Assembly: GCA_026987995.1 (NCBI GenBank)
Contig: JALSMC010000286.1
Span: 1 to 7,057, forward strand
DNA from: Sulfurimonas sp.
GTDB taxonomy: Bacteria; Campylobacterota; Campylobacteria; Campylobacterales; Sulfurimonadaceae
Length of the DNA stretch: 7,057 bases
Reading direction: 5' to 3'
The notes under the pieces are model-generated. The model saw nothing but the letters and a program-made list of their open reading frames with translations. It made no database searches and was not told the origin of the DNA. Positions 1 to 6,316 of the stretch are shown piece after piece. Positions within the stretch are counted from its first letter, which is position 1. Each line of letters begins with the position of its first letter. The translations under genes were made by a program, and so were the position numbers.

Positions 1-671
1 TTTTTAATGATTTTATTTTTTACTCGTAGGTATTTAAACCCACCATAGAGTAACTTCATGAGTCCTATCTGTCTAATAGCAATGATATGGGCTATGAGTT
101 GTAAAACACCACCTATAACAACACCATAACTTAGATAGTAAACTATTTCTGCATTAGTTTTGTCTTGGCTTAGGTATAGAGCTGCTATAAGGGAGAAGTT
201 GAGTAGGGCTGTACTAAATGCCGTTGTAGCAAAATGATGTTTATACTGTAGCATCCCACTTAAAAATGTCATAGCAAAAACAAGAGGAAGGTACCAGAAG
301 TTTATCGCTACATAAGGAGAGGCAATTTCTATAACTTGGGGAGTAAAACCGACTGCGATTGCTTTTGTGAAGAGTTGAGGGATTAAGTTTACGACTAAAG
401 TGATAAGTAGGATGATAGAGAGAAAAACTAAAAAGATATTTGCTGAAAAAACAGCCTTATGTTTAGTCCTAGCAAACGCGGGGATAAAGACCTGTGTAAA
501 TGCACCCTCAGCAAAAATACGACGAAAGAGGTTGGGAAGTTTAAACGCGATGAAAAATATATCACTGTAAATGTTGGCACCTAGAGCTGAAGCCGTGAGT
601 AAATCTCTTATAAATCCTAAAATTCTTGAGATTAAAATGCCGAAACTGTTGGTAAATATTGCTTTAAACAT
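1..671 (-). CDS. murJ: Lipid II flippase MurJ (MviN), N-terminal part, runs off left edge
   Basis: MurJ is the inner-membrane MOP-superfamily flippase that moves lipid II to the periplasmic face for peptidoglycan synthesis. Reading the minus strand from the ATG at 671-669 gives 223 codons with no stop before the window edge. Family members are roughly 460-520 residues, so about half the protein is present. The N-terminus carries the MurJ signature: RILGFIRD at residues 16-23, then FKLPNLFRRIFAEGAFTQ at about 43-60. Arg16, Arg22, Arg50 and Arg51 match in position the arginines of E. coli MurJ (R18, R24, R52, R53) that include residues needed for function. Several hydrophobic helices follow, for example 78-96, 120-140, 150-167 and 180-199. 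A weak AAGAAG ribosome site precedes the ATG. It is transcribed divergently from the FapA-ruvA-ddl operon. Identification is secure from the motif; only the C-terminal half is unseen. Confidence 0.95.
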   Translation of the reverse strand, partial: MFKAIFTNSFGILISRILGFIRDLLTASALGANIYSDIFFIAFKLPNLFRRIFAEGAFTQVFIPAFARTKHKAVFSANIFLVFLSIILLITLVVNLIPQLFTKAIAVGFTPQVIEIASPYVAINFWYLPLVFAMTFLSGMLQYKHHFATTAFSTALLNFSLIAALYLSQDKTNAEIVYYLSYGVVIGGVLQLIAHIIAIRQIGLMKLLYGGFKYLRVKNKIIK

Positions 672-696
672 GGGCTTCTTTGTATATATTTGATAA

Positions 697-702
697 TTTA
701 TA
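697..702 (-). promoter_or_regulatory. Probable -10 element for murJ
   Basis: Read on the minus strand, this is TATAAA preceded by TGTG, an extended -10-like context, about 25 bases upstream of the murJ ATG. No convincing -35 box is seen, which is usual for sigma-70 promoters of Campylobacterota. Assignment is by pattern and position only. Confidence 0.5.
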
Positions 703-725
703 CACAATTTTAACTAATTTTTGGT

Positions 726-731
726 TAAAAT
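726..731 (+). promoter_or_regulatory. Probable -10 element for the FapA-ruvA-ddl-hydrolase operon
   Basis: TAAAAT, preceded by TTTTTGGT, lies 42 bases upstream of the first ATG of the plus-strand operon in a very AT-rich stretch. It differs from TATAAT at one position. It is the best -10 candidate in the 102-base divergent intergenic region. No -35 box is evident, and no other promoter is apparent before 5039, so it may drive all four genes. Confidence 0.45.
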
Positions 732-773
732 GTATTCAAATAAAAATAAAATTCATTTTGGATAGAGAAACAG

Positions 774-2681
774 ATGGCATTATTCGGCTCAAAAGAGAAA
801 AAGCAAACAACTAAATCAATAAGACCAACCGTTGTTCGTACCCAAAATGTTGCAAAAGAGCTACAGGCTATAGCTAAAAGCTATGAAGTTCGTATCGATA
901 CCCTTGATTTTAATATTTTAGAAGTTCAAACATATACACATATGAATGATGGAAGTAAAGAGACAGAGTGGGAAATAGTACGAAATGAAGACCTTTATGA
1001 GATTGATGATAACACAGCACTTCTAAACCCTCACTTTCAAATCAAGCAGACTTATGAGATAGAAATCTTTTCAATATCCTCAGAAACTCCTAACCCTTGT
1101 CCTAACATGAAGTTAGCAGTAGGTGCAAATGCGAGTAAGTGTAAAGTATACTTGAGCATACTTGATGGTTCGTATGTTAAAAAAAGTGCTACCTTAGAAG
1201 AAGACCTGCTTAACATTATAAATAAGAAAAAAATTAGAGCAGGAATCCTTATAAATATTTTTGATGAGATGGTAAGTGATGTTGTTTCAAAAATATCAGC
1301 TCAGGCACGGGTTTTAGGTAAAGTAGAGTTTAAAGAAGGAAAAGTAATTCTTATTGCTGAGGGCTTTGAACCAACTGCAACTACAAATGATAAGTTGATT
1401 TTGCATTATGAAGAGAGTAGTGAAAAAGATGAAAATCAAAAAGTAGACTATGCTTCTCGTGGTTTTATACAGAGTGTTAAAAAAGATGAACTTCTTATAG
1501 AGTACATCAAACCTAGACCTGGTACTCCAGGGCGTAACTGTCGTGGAGAATTTTTAAAACCGACAGAACCTATAACTGCACATGAGGTCACTTTTAACAT
1601 AGACTCGACTATCAAAGAGATAGTCAAAGAAGAAGTAGTAGAATATCGTGCAAATGAAAATGGTTATATCGCTTTTGAAGATAACACCTACACTATCAAA
1701 ACTGATATGGATGTGGGCGAGATTAGTTTTAAAACTACAGGTTCCATAAACAGTGGTGTTGATTCAGATGTTAGTCTTAGTGTGAGCGAAACTGACTTGG
1801 AAAAAGATGCTATTGGTACTGGTATGAGTGTAGAAGTAACTGAGATAGATATAGAGGGTAATGTTGGTTCAAATGCTAAAGTTGTAGCCTTAAGAGCAAC
1901 TGTTGGTGGACAAACACATAAAACAGCTATTGTTAAAGCAGATGACCTAGATATAAATATTCATAAGGGTAAGGCTTTTGGTAAAAAAGTGAAAATAACA
2001 CGACTTGAGCATGGCGAAGTTGATGCTGATGTTGTTGAGGTAACACAAGCTTTAGGCGGAAATATAAAAGCAAAAGAGATAACAATAGACATATGTGCAT
2101 CACATATACGTGCGACTGCATCTAAGTTTATAGAGATTAAAAAACTTCAAGGAAGTGAAAATACTTTTATAATAGACCCCGTATTAAAAAAAGGTGAAGT
2201 TGATGGACTACATGATAATCAAGAAACTATTAAGAACATTGAAGACTCTGTCAAAGAGATAGAAAAAGAGATAGAGAAGTATAAGCAGCTTATTGTTGAT
2301 GGAACACCTGCATTTAACAAGATTAAAAAGCACCTAATTCATTACAAAAAAAATGGTGTAAAACTACCTGCTTCTTTTGTTCAAAAGTACAAGCAGTTTA
2401 TTGCAATGGAAGCACATTTAAAAGAATTACAAAGCGAGTATGAAGTAAAAAGTGATCAACTTAATTTGCAAACAACAAGAACAGTCTCTTTTCAAGACAA
2501 TATTATGGATGCTCGTGTTATAAATAGAGATAGATGGGTCGGTTATAATGAGATAAAATTTAAACTTGTTGATCCTCCTATTGAACTAGTGCATAAACCT
2601 GCAGAAGGTTCATCAGACAAAATATTTGGACTTGTTGAGGTTGGTGATGGTGAATACGAGATACAGGCAGTGAGCGAATGA
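774..2681 (+). CDS. FapA family (DUF342) protein
   Basis: A 635-residue cytoplasmic protein with no signal peptide or membrane helix, assigned to the FapA/DUF342 family. Residues 1-215 form a variable N-terminal region. The family core follows with GFIQSVKKDELLIEYIKPRPGTPGRN-type sequence; its PRPGTPGRNCRG segment is at 247-258. Residues about 310-465 alternate short beta strands with Gly/Asn turns, as expected for the right-handed beta-helix of this family (for example GNVGSNAKV and LGGNIKAKEITI). Residues about 482-565 are Glu/Lys-rich and likely form a coiled coil, followed by a small beta-rich tail. In Vibrio a member named FapA has been linked to flagellar assembly and polar localisation; the role in Campylobacterota is not settled, so the family name is safer than a function. 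The start is preceded by GGATAGAG. The stop overlaps the ruvA start (ATGA), so the two are probably translationally coupled. Confidence 0.85.
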   Translation: MALFGSKEKKQTTKSIRPTVVRTQNVAKELQAIAKSYEVRIDTLDFNILEVQTYTHMNDGSKETEWEIVRNEDLYEIDDNTALLNPHFQIKQTYEIEIFSISSETPNPCPNMKLAVGANASKCKVYLSILDGSYVKKSATLEEDLLNIINKKKIRAGILINIFDEMVSDVVSKISAQARVLGKVEFKEGKVILIAEGFEPTATTNDKLILHYEESSEKDENQKVDYASRGFIQSVKKDELLIEYIKPRPGTPGRNCRGEFLKPTEPITAHEVTFNIDSTIKEIVKEEVVEYRANENGYIAFEDNTYTIKTDMDVGEISFKTTGSINSGVDSDVSLSVSETDLEKDAIGTGMSVEVTEIDIEGNVGSNAKVVALRATVGGQTHKTAIVKADDLDINIHKGKAFGKKVKITRLEHGEVDADVVEVTQALGGNIKAKEITIDICASHIRATASKFIEIKKLQGSENTFIIDPVLKKGEVDGLHDNQETIKNIEDSVKEIEKEIEKYKQLIVDGTPAFNKIKKHLIHYKKNGVKLPASFVQKYKQFIAMEAHLKELQSEYEVKSDQLNLQTTRTVSFQDNIMDARVINRDRWVGYNEIKFKLVDPPIELVHKPAEGSSDKIFGLVEVGDGEYEIQAVSE

Positions 2682-3250
2682 TAGTAGGTATAAAAGGTAA
2701 TATAGTTTATAAAGAACCAACATTTGTGCATGTTGATGTCGCTGGAATAGTATATGAGGTGTTTATCTCTTTGCAAACATTTTCAGCCTTGGGTAAAGAA
2801 GATACATCTCTGTTTACTTCGCAGATAATTCGTGAAGATGCTTCACTTTTGTTTGGGTTTATGGATATGAATGAAAAAAAGATGTTTACAAGACTCATCA
2901 AGATAAATGGAGTAGGACCTAAAGTAGCAATGGCAATCTGTTCTACTTACACACCTTCTCAGTTTGCAACAGTCATAAATAACAAAGACTTAAATGGTGT
3001 AAAAAAAGTACCAGGTATAGGTCCTAAAGGGGCAGGGCGTATTTTAGTGGAGCTTGCTGGATTTGACACAGAGCTTATCAGTTCAGGAGATGGAACACCT
3101 TCATCTTCATTGGCTTTTTCTCAAGCGACAGAAGCACTAGAATCATTAGGCTTTAAAAAAGATAAAATATCTAAAGCACTCACAGCATGTGAGGGTGAAG
3201 ATACCGCATCACTTGTTAAGGGTGCACTAAAATTATTACAGACAGTTTAG
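2678..3250 (+). CDS. ruvA: Holliday junction branch migration protein RuvA
   Basis: RuvA binds the four-way Holliday junction as a tetramer and loads the RuvB motor for branch migration in recombinational repair. The 190 residues fit the family (about 183-203). Domain I (1-62) is the OB fold starting MIVGIKGNIV, with the acidic pin pair Glu53-Asp54 in REDASLLFGF. Domain II holds two helix-hairpin-helix motifs, LIKINGVGPKVAMAI (73-87) and VKKVPGIGPKGAGRI (108-122). After a Ser/Gly linker (about 134-145), domain III (about 147-190) has the ATEALESLGF helix and the C-terminal three-helix bundle that contacts RuvB. No ruvB or ruvC is adjacent, which is common outside gamma-proteobacteria. The start overlaps the upstream stop as ATGA and lacks a strong Shine-Dalgarno sequence, consistent with coupling. 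Confidence 0.97.
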   Translation: MIVGIKGNIVYKEPTFVHVDVAGIVYEVFISLQTFSALGKEDTSLFTSQIIREDASLLFGFMDMNEKKMFTRLIKINGVGPKVAMAICSTYTPSQFATVINNKDLNGVKKVPGIGPKGAGRILVELAGFDTELISSGDGTPSSSLAFSQATEALESLGFKKDKISKALTACEGEDTASLVKGALKLLQTV

Positions 3251-3253
3251 CAA

Positions 3254-3260
3254 AAGGAAA
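3254..3260 (+). promoter_or_regulatory. Ribosome binding site that fixes the TTG start of ddl
   Basis: AAGGAAA sits 6-8 bases before the TTG at 3267. The protein from this codon begins with the conserved first strand of D-Ala-D-Ala ligases (KLTILFGGAS), so the TTG start is strongly favoured over any internal ATG. Confidence 0.75.
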
Positions 3261-3266
3261 TATATA

Positions 3267-4304
3267 TTGAAATTAACGATTTTATTTGGTGGGGCGAGTT
3301 TTGAGCATGAGATTAGCATCGTAAGTGCTATTACTGTTAAGCAGAAGTTAGAAAAATTTGATTTAAGTTTTATATTTTGTGATGGAGATCATAAATTTTA
3401 TTTGATAGATTCAAAGAAGATGAAGGCTACTACTTTTAGCCGTGGTGAACATAAAAAAATGCCAGAACTAACACTAACAAATGGTGGCTTTATTCAAAAG
3501 TCTCTTTTTGGTTCTACTAAGCATATAAGCCCTGTTCTTAACCTCATTCATGGTGGAGATGGAGAGGATGGTAGTATCGCTTCACTTTTAGACTTTTTTG
3601 ATATTCGCTTTATCGGTCCAAGAAAAGAAGCTTGTACTTTTTCTTATGATAAACGCTACACAAAGTATTTGTGTGATGCTATAGGTGTTAAGTCAGTTGC
3701 CTATGAAGTTTTTACAAAAAATGAAGCAAAAAATTTAAACCTAAGTATGCCAGTTATAGTAAAACCAGCAACTTTAGGGAGCTCTATAGGTGTTAGCATA
3801 GTAAAAGATGAGTCAGAGTTTGACTATGCCCTTGACACTGCGTTTGAGTACGATGATGCAGTTTTAGTTGAGCCTTTTATAGAAGGCGTAAAAGAGTATA
3901 ACCTTGCTGGATACATGGCAGATGGAAAGATACACTTTTCTATAGTAGAAGAGCCTCAAAAAGAAGAGTTTTTAGACTTTGAAAAAAAGTATATGGATTT
4001 TTCACGTTCAGAGCAGGTGAGTCGTGCTGATATAGACGAAGAACTTGTCAATAAACTAAAATCGAGTTTTGAGAAAGTATATCGTGGCATGTTTGAAGGT
4101 GCACTTATCCGTTGTGACTTTTTTGTTGTAAATTCAGATGTACTTTTAAATGAGATAAACCCAATTCCTGGTTCTATGGCTAACTACCTTTTTGAAGATT
4201 TTGAGCAAGTTATAGTGGACTTATCAAGTGCTTTACCTGAGCCAAAACGAGTGAAAGTCTCTTATGATTATATTCACTCTATCTCTAGTGCTAAGGGCAA
4301 GTAA
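3267..4304 (+). CDS. ddl: D-alanine--D-alanine ligase
   Basis: This ATP-grasp enzyme joins two D-alanines, via a D-alanyl phosphate, to make the dipeptide that MurF adds to the peptidoglycan precursor; it acts in the cytoplasm. The 345 residues match the family. The N-terminal domain has LFGGASFEHEISIVSA (6-21), with Glu15 in the catalytic position known from E. coli DdlB, and the HGGDGEDGS loop (95-103). The ATP-grasp part shows VIVKP (163-167; Lys166 for ATP), the omega-type loop TLGSSIGVS (169-177), IRCDFF (281-286; Arg282, Asp284) and NEINPIPGSM (295-304; metal ligands Glu296 and Asn298). All key residues appear intact. The start is TTG with a good Shine-Dalgarno sequence. It lies 16 bases after ruvA and overlaps the next gene by one base, so it is part of one operon. 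Confidence 0.97.
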   Translation: MKLTILFGGASFEHEISIVSAITVKQKLEKFDLSFIFCDGDHKFYLIDSKKMKATTFSRGEHKKMPELTLTNGGFIQKSLFGSTKHISPVLNLIHGGDGEDGSIASLLDFFDIRFIGPRKEACTFSYDKRYTKYLCDAIGVKSVAYEVFTKNEAKNLNLSMPVIVKPATLGSSIGVSIVKDESEFDYALDTAFEYDDAVLVEPFIEGVKEYNLAGYMADGKIHFSIVEEPQKEEFLDFEKKYMDFSRSEQVSRADIDEELVNKLKSSFEKVYRGMFEGALIRCDFFVVNSDVLLNEINPIPGSMANYLFEDFEQVIVDLSSALPEPKRVKVSYDYIHSISSAKGK

Positions 4305-5038
4305 TGGCGGTTAAGTCTATTCAGCATATGCAGCATACCTTTAATATAAGTTATGAGATACTTAATCCTGATGCAAAAGTTGACTTAATCATTCTTCATG
4401 GCTGGGGAAGTAATAAAAACATTATGAAAAATGCTTTTGCTCCTTTTATGGACAGTTTCCGTCATATTTACATAGATTTACCAGGTTTTGGAAAATCTAC
4501 ATGTCCTATTGCATTAAAAACTTCAGATGTAGCTCGAATAGTGGAATTAGTTATGATTCATATTAATGCAAGTAAAGAGATTATACTTGGACACTCTTTT
4601 GGTGGAAAAGTAGCACTCTTGCTAAACCCTAAAGTACTTGTTTTAGTGGCAAGTGCAGGTATAAAAAGAGCAAAACCTTTAGATGTAAAACTTAAAATAG
4701 CAACTACAAAACTGTTAAATTCTCTTGGACTTAAAAAATTTCGTTCACTTTTTGTGGCAAGTGATGCAAAAGATTTGAGTAGACCAATGTACGATACTTT
4801 TAAAAATGTAGTAGATGAAGATTTTGCACAAGATTTTGCAGAGTATGAGGGTAAAGCACTTTTGTGTTGGGGTGAAGATGATACTGCGACACCATTAAGT
4901 TCAGCACAAAAGATAAAAGAACTCATAAAAGACTCTAAGTTACAAGTATACAAAGGCGATCACTTCTTTTTTACTAAAGAGGCTGGGGATATAGCCGTTA
5001 GAGTAGAAGAAACATTTTTAGCATCGGTTGGTCACTAA
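4304..5038 (+). CDS. Alpha/beta hydrolase, ddl-linked
   Basis: A 244-residue soluble alpha/beta-hydrolase-fold protein. It shows the oxyanion-hole motif LHGWGSNKN (31-39), DLPGFGKS (58-65), and the nucleophile elbow GHSFGG (96-101) with Ser98. A candidate acid is in WGEDDTATP (Asp192 or Asp193), and the catalytic His220 is in GDHFFF. The triad is therefore complete. The substrate cannot be told from sequence; esterase, lipase or BioH-like activities are all possible. Its ATG shares one base with the ddl stop (TAATG), and AAGGG lies 6 bases upstream. From memory, an alpha/beta hydrolase beside ddl, usually followed by murF, recurs in Campylobacterota, hinting at an envelope-related role; this is inference. 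No terminator hairpin is evident after it. Confidence 0.88.
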   Translation: MAVKSIQHMQHTFNISYEILNPDAKVDLIILHGWGSNKNIMKNAFAPFMDSFRHIYIDLPGFGKSTCPIALKTSDVARIVELVMIHINASKEIILGHSFGGKVALLLNPKVLVLVASAGIKRAKPLDVKLKIATTKLLNSLGLKKFRSLFVASDAKDLSRPMYDTFKNVVDEDFAQDFAEYEGKALLCWGEDDTATPLSSAQKIKELIKDSKLQVYKGDHFFFTKEAGDIAVRVEETFLASVGH

Positions 5039-5053
5039 ATATCAATAAAACTA

Positions 5054-5067
5054 AGAAAAATATTTCT
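5054..5067 (+). repeat. Small inverted repeat upstream of the toxin-antitoxin promoter, possible operator
   Basis: AGAAA-AATA-TTTCT is a perfect 5-base inverted repeat with a 4-base centre. It lies 9 bases upstream of the TATAAT box, where a -35 region or repressor site would be. Type II antitoxins often repress their own operon by binding such palindromes. In AT-rich DNA a dyad this short can arise by chance, so the assignment is weak. Confidence 0.25.
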
Positions 5068-5076
5068 AAATTTGAG

Positions 5077-5082
5077 TATAAT
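5077..5082 (+). promoter_or_regulatory. -10 element of the toxin-antitoxin operon promoter
   Basis: A perfect TATAAT, preceded by TTTGAG, lies 20 bases upstream of the AGAGGAGA ribosome site (centred on 5094) and 21-26 bases upstream of the antitoxin ATG. The predicted transcript has a leader of only about 13-15 bases. No -35 consensus is seen. It is the clearest promoter in the window and marks the toxin-antitoxin genes as a separate transcription unit from the ddl operon. Confidence 0.7.
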
Positions 5083-5102
5083 AGAGTTAAGAGGAGAATT
5101 AC

Positions 5103-5369
5103 ATGCAAACCATGATACTTGAAATACCAGATAATAAAATAGACATAATGTTAAATATTGTCAAGAGTTTAAAAGATGATATAGTAAATAAGTTTGAAGT
5201 AAAAGATACAAACCTTGTTAATGATTCATACTTCTATGAAAGAAAAGAGCATGTTTCTCAAACTATTGATGACATTGAAAGTGGAAAGATAAAAATGCAT
5301 GCTAGTGAAGAGTTTGAAGATGAGATGGACTTGTTTGTCGCTGATTTGACCAAAAAATATGCTAATTAA
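5103..5369 (+). CDS. Type II toxin-antitoxin system antitoxin
   Basis: An 88-residue protein taken as the antitoxin because of its small size, its place directly upstream of a ParE/RelE-type toxin, the 11-base overlap with that gene, and its own strong promoter and AGGAG ribosome site (5092-5096, 6 bases before the ATG). The N-terminus MQTMILEIPDNKIDIML probably forms a strand-helix segment used in dimerisation or DNA binding. The C-terminal half (about 45-88) is rich in Glu/Asp (HVSQTIDDIESGKIKM, then SEEFEDEMD) and likely wraps the toxin. I recognise this general style from Campylobacterota antitoxins but cannot name a Pfam family with confidence. It could repress its own promoter. A second Met at codon 4 is too far from the ribosome site to be preferred. 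Confidence 0.7.
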   Translation: MQTMILEIPDNKIDIMLNIVKSLKDDIVNKFEVKDTNLVNDSYFYERKEHVSQTIDDIESGKIKMHASEEFEDEMDLFVADLTKKYAN

Positions 5370-5646
5370 AAAATCAGACCAGTACAAAGAACAACTAAAG
5401 GTCATACTTGAATTTATCGCTAAAGATAAACTCTCCGCAATGCTGAAGTTTAGAAAAGATTTAAATATTCAAATTAACAACATCATAATCATGCCACATA
5501 AACACAGAAAATCAATCTATCATAGTGACGAAAATGTAAGAGATATGATTTATAAAGGGCATACAATTATTTATAAAATATATGAGAATCATATAAATAT
5601 TGTCGAAATATTTAATCAGAATTTACCTGTGGGAAAAGGAAAATAA
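5359..5646 (+). CDS. Type II toxin, RelE/ParE superfamily
   Basis: A 95-residue basic protein with the RelE/ParE superfamily layout. Two N-terminal helices (about 5-42, SDQYKEQLKVILEFIAKD onward) are followed by a beta sheet with RKSIYH (50-55), VRDMIYKGHTIIYKIY (60-75) and HINIVEIFNQNLP (78-90). The VRDMIYKGHTIIYKI hairpin and the closing IVEIFNQN strand are typical of ParE-like toxins. ParE members poison gyrase and RelE members cleave ribosome-bound mRNA; sequence alone does not decide between them. Residues 86-88 (Asn-Gln-Asn) lie where ribonuclease members carry their His/Tyr residue, so a gyrase-type or undetermined activity is possible. Its ATG lies inside the antitoxin gene with no Shine-Dalgarno sequence, so translation is probably coupled to the antitoxin. 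The reading frame is intact. Confidence 0.78.
   Translation: MLIKKSDQYKEQLKVILEFIAKDKLSAMLKFRKDLNIQINNIIIMPHKHRKSIYHSDENVRDMIYKGHTIIYKIYENHINIVEIFNQNLPVGKGK
5634..5642 (+). promoter_or_regulatory. Ribosome binding site inside the toxin 3' end, for the lipoprotein TTG start
   Basis: AAAAGGAAA lies within the last codons of the toxin, about 6 bases before the TTG at 5648. It favours that TTG over the upstream in-frame TTG at 5600, whose extra 16 residues (MSKYLIRIYLW and onward) would spoil the lipoprotein signal peptide. Confidence 0.7.
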
Positions 5647-5647
5647 T

Positions 5648-6289
5648 TTGAAACTAAAAACTGTCATAGTAGTCTTAGGACTCTTGCTCTTTAGTGCTTG
5701 TGGGGGAGAGGTGAAGCCTGTAAGTGTTGATACATCAAAAGATACTTTGGTTTGGGCTAGTGAGGATAGTGTAGTTATTTCAAAAAATGAGTATGATGAA
5801 GCTATTTTTGAATATCTAAAGCAAAAATATCCAAAAAAAGCAAAAGAGATTCAAAGACAAAGACAAAAAGAGATTCAAAGACAAAGACAAAAAGAGATTA
5901 AAAGACAAAAAGAGATTCAAAGACAAAAAGAGATTCAAAGACAAAAAGAGATTCGAGAGAAAACAATAAAAATAAATGGTTTGATGTGGCAAGATAATAA
6001 GGCTTCAAAAACTATTAATAAAAATTGGTCTGATGCCAAAAGATATTGTAGGGAACTCTCTTTAGTAGGTTATAGTGATTGGAGATTAGCGAGTAAATCT
6101 GAATTGATTAGTTTATATAAAAACAAGGATAAGCTAAGAAATTTTAGCTCTAACCGTTATTGGTCATCTACGACTAATAACAGTTTTGGGGGCAATAATG
6201 CTTGGCTTGTGTACTTCAGTGATGGCTCTGTGTACTACCGCTATAAGTACTATGGCAGTTATGCTCGGTGTGTTAGAGATGGACAGTGA
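5648..6289 (+). CDS. DUF1566 (Lcl C-terminal) domain lipoprotein with charged tandem repeat
   Basis: A 213-residue predicted lipoprotein from the TTG at 5648. Residues 1-18 are a lipoprotein signal (MKLKTVIVVLGLLLFSAC), with Cys18 the predicted lipidated residue. The first residue after it is Gly, not Asp, so outer-membrane sorting is plausible. A short spacer (19-65) leads to an Arg/Gln/Lys-rich repeat (67-100: two copies of EIQRQRQK, then EIKRQK and two EIQRQK), likely a long charged helix or stalk. The rest (about 107-211) is a DUF1566 domain: INGLMWQDN (109-117), NWSDAKRYCRELSLVGYSDWRLAS (126-149), YWSSTT (171-176), AWLVYFSDG (185-193) and ARCVRDGQ (206-213). This fold is C-type-lectin-like; ligands are unknown. 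The gene starts one base after the toxin stop and may share its transcript. The 3' end has a different base composition. Confidence 0.85.
   Translation: MKLKTVIVVLGLLLFSACGGEVKPVSVDTSKDTLVWASEDSVVISKNEYDEAIFEYLKQKYPKKAKEIQRQRQKEIQRQRQKEIKRQKEIQRQKEIQRQKEIREKTIKINGLMWQDNKASKTINKNWSDAKRYCRELSLVGYSDWRLASKSELISLYKNKDKLRNFSSNRYWSSTTNNSFGGNNAWLVYFSDGSVYYRYKYYGSYARCVRDGQ
5846..5947 (+). repeat. In-frame tandem repeat, two 24-base then three 18-base units
   Basis: Units are 5846-5869, 5870-5893, 5894-5911, 5912-5929 and 5930-5947, followed by a degenerate partial copy (GAGATTCGAGAGAAA). The 24-base form is the 18-base form with one extra CAAAGA. Every unit is a multiple of three, so gain or loss of copies keeps the reading frame and changes only the length of the charged EIQRQK segment. 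The near-identical copies suggest recent slippage or unequal recombination. Confidence 0.95.
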
Positions 6290-6305
6290 TTTGATTTTTG
6301 ATATT

Positions 6306-6310
6306 AAGGA
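6306..6310 (+). promoter_or_regulatory. Ribosome binding site of the exported protein gene
   Basis: AAGGA lies 6 bases before the ATG at 6317. Together with the signal peptide that begins at this ATG, it supports the chosen start. The 27-base gap after the lipoprotein gene shows no terminator hairpin or clear promoter, so read-through is likely. Confidence 0.65.
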
Positions 6311-6316
6311 ATAAAT

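Noticed and set aside
1933..2121. 62-codon minus-strand frame within the FapA/DUF342 gene
   Set aside because: Low-complexity Leu/His-rich translation opposite a conserved gene, with no independent evidence of coding.
2543..2901. Two minus-strand frames (2543-2776 and 2707-2901) over the FapA/ruvA junction
   Set aside because: Antisense to well-supported genes, overlapping each other, and without ribosome sites or family motifs.
4558..4953. 131-codon open frame on the minus strand inside the hydrolase gene
   Set aside because: It lies wholly antisense to a gene with an intact catalytic triad. Its translation is Ser-rich with no recognisable motif, typical of a shadow frame.
5039..5102. Rho-independent terminator after the hydrolase
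   Set aside because: The only dyad (5054-5067) is short and fully AT except one pair, with no GC-rich stem and no T-run at its foot; it fits an operator better, if it is anything.
5600..5647. N-terminal extension of the lipoprotein from the TTG at 5600
   Set aside because: No ribosome site, overlaps the toxin by 47 bases and disrupts the lipoprotein signal; the TTG at 5648 is better on all counts.
5846..5947. CRISPR array
   Set aside because: The short repeat units are directly adjacent with no unique spacers, and they are in frame within a coding sequence.
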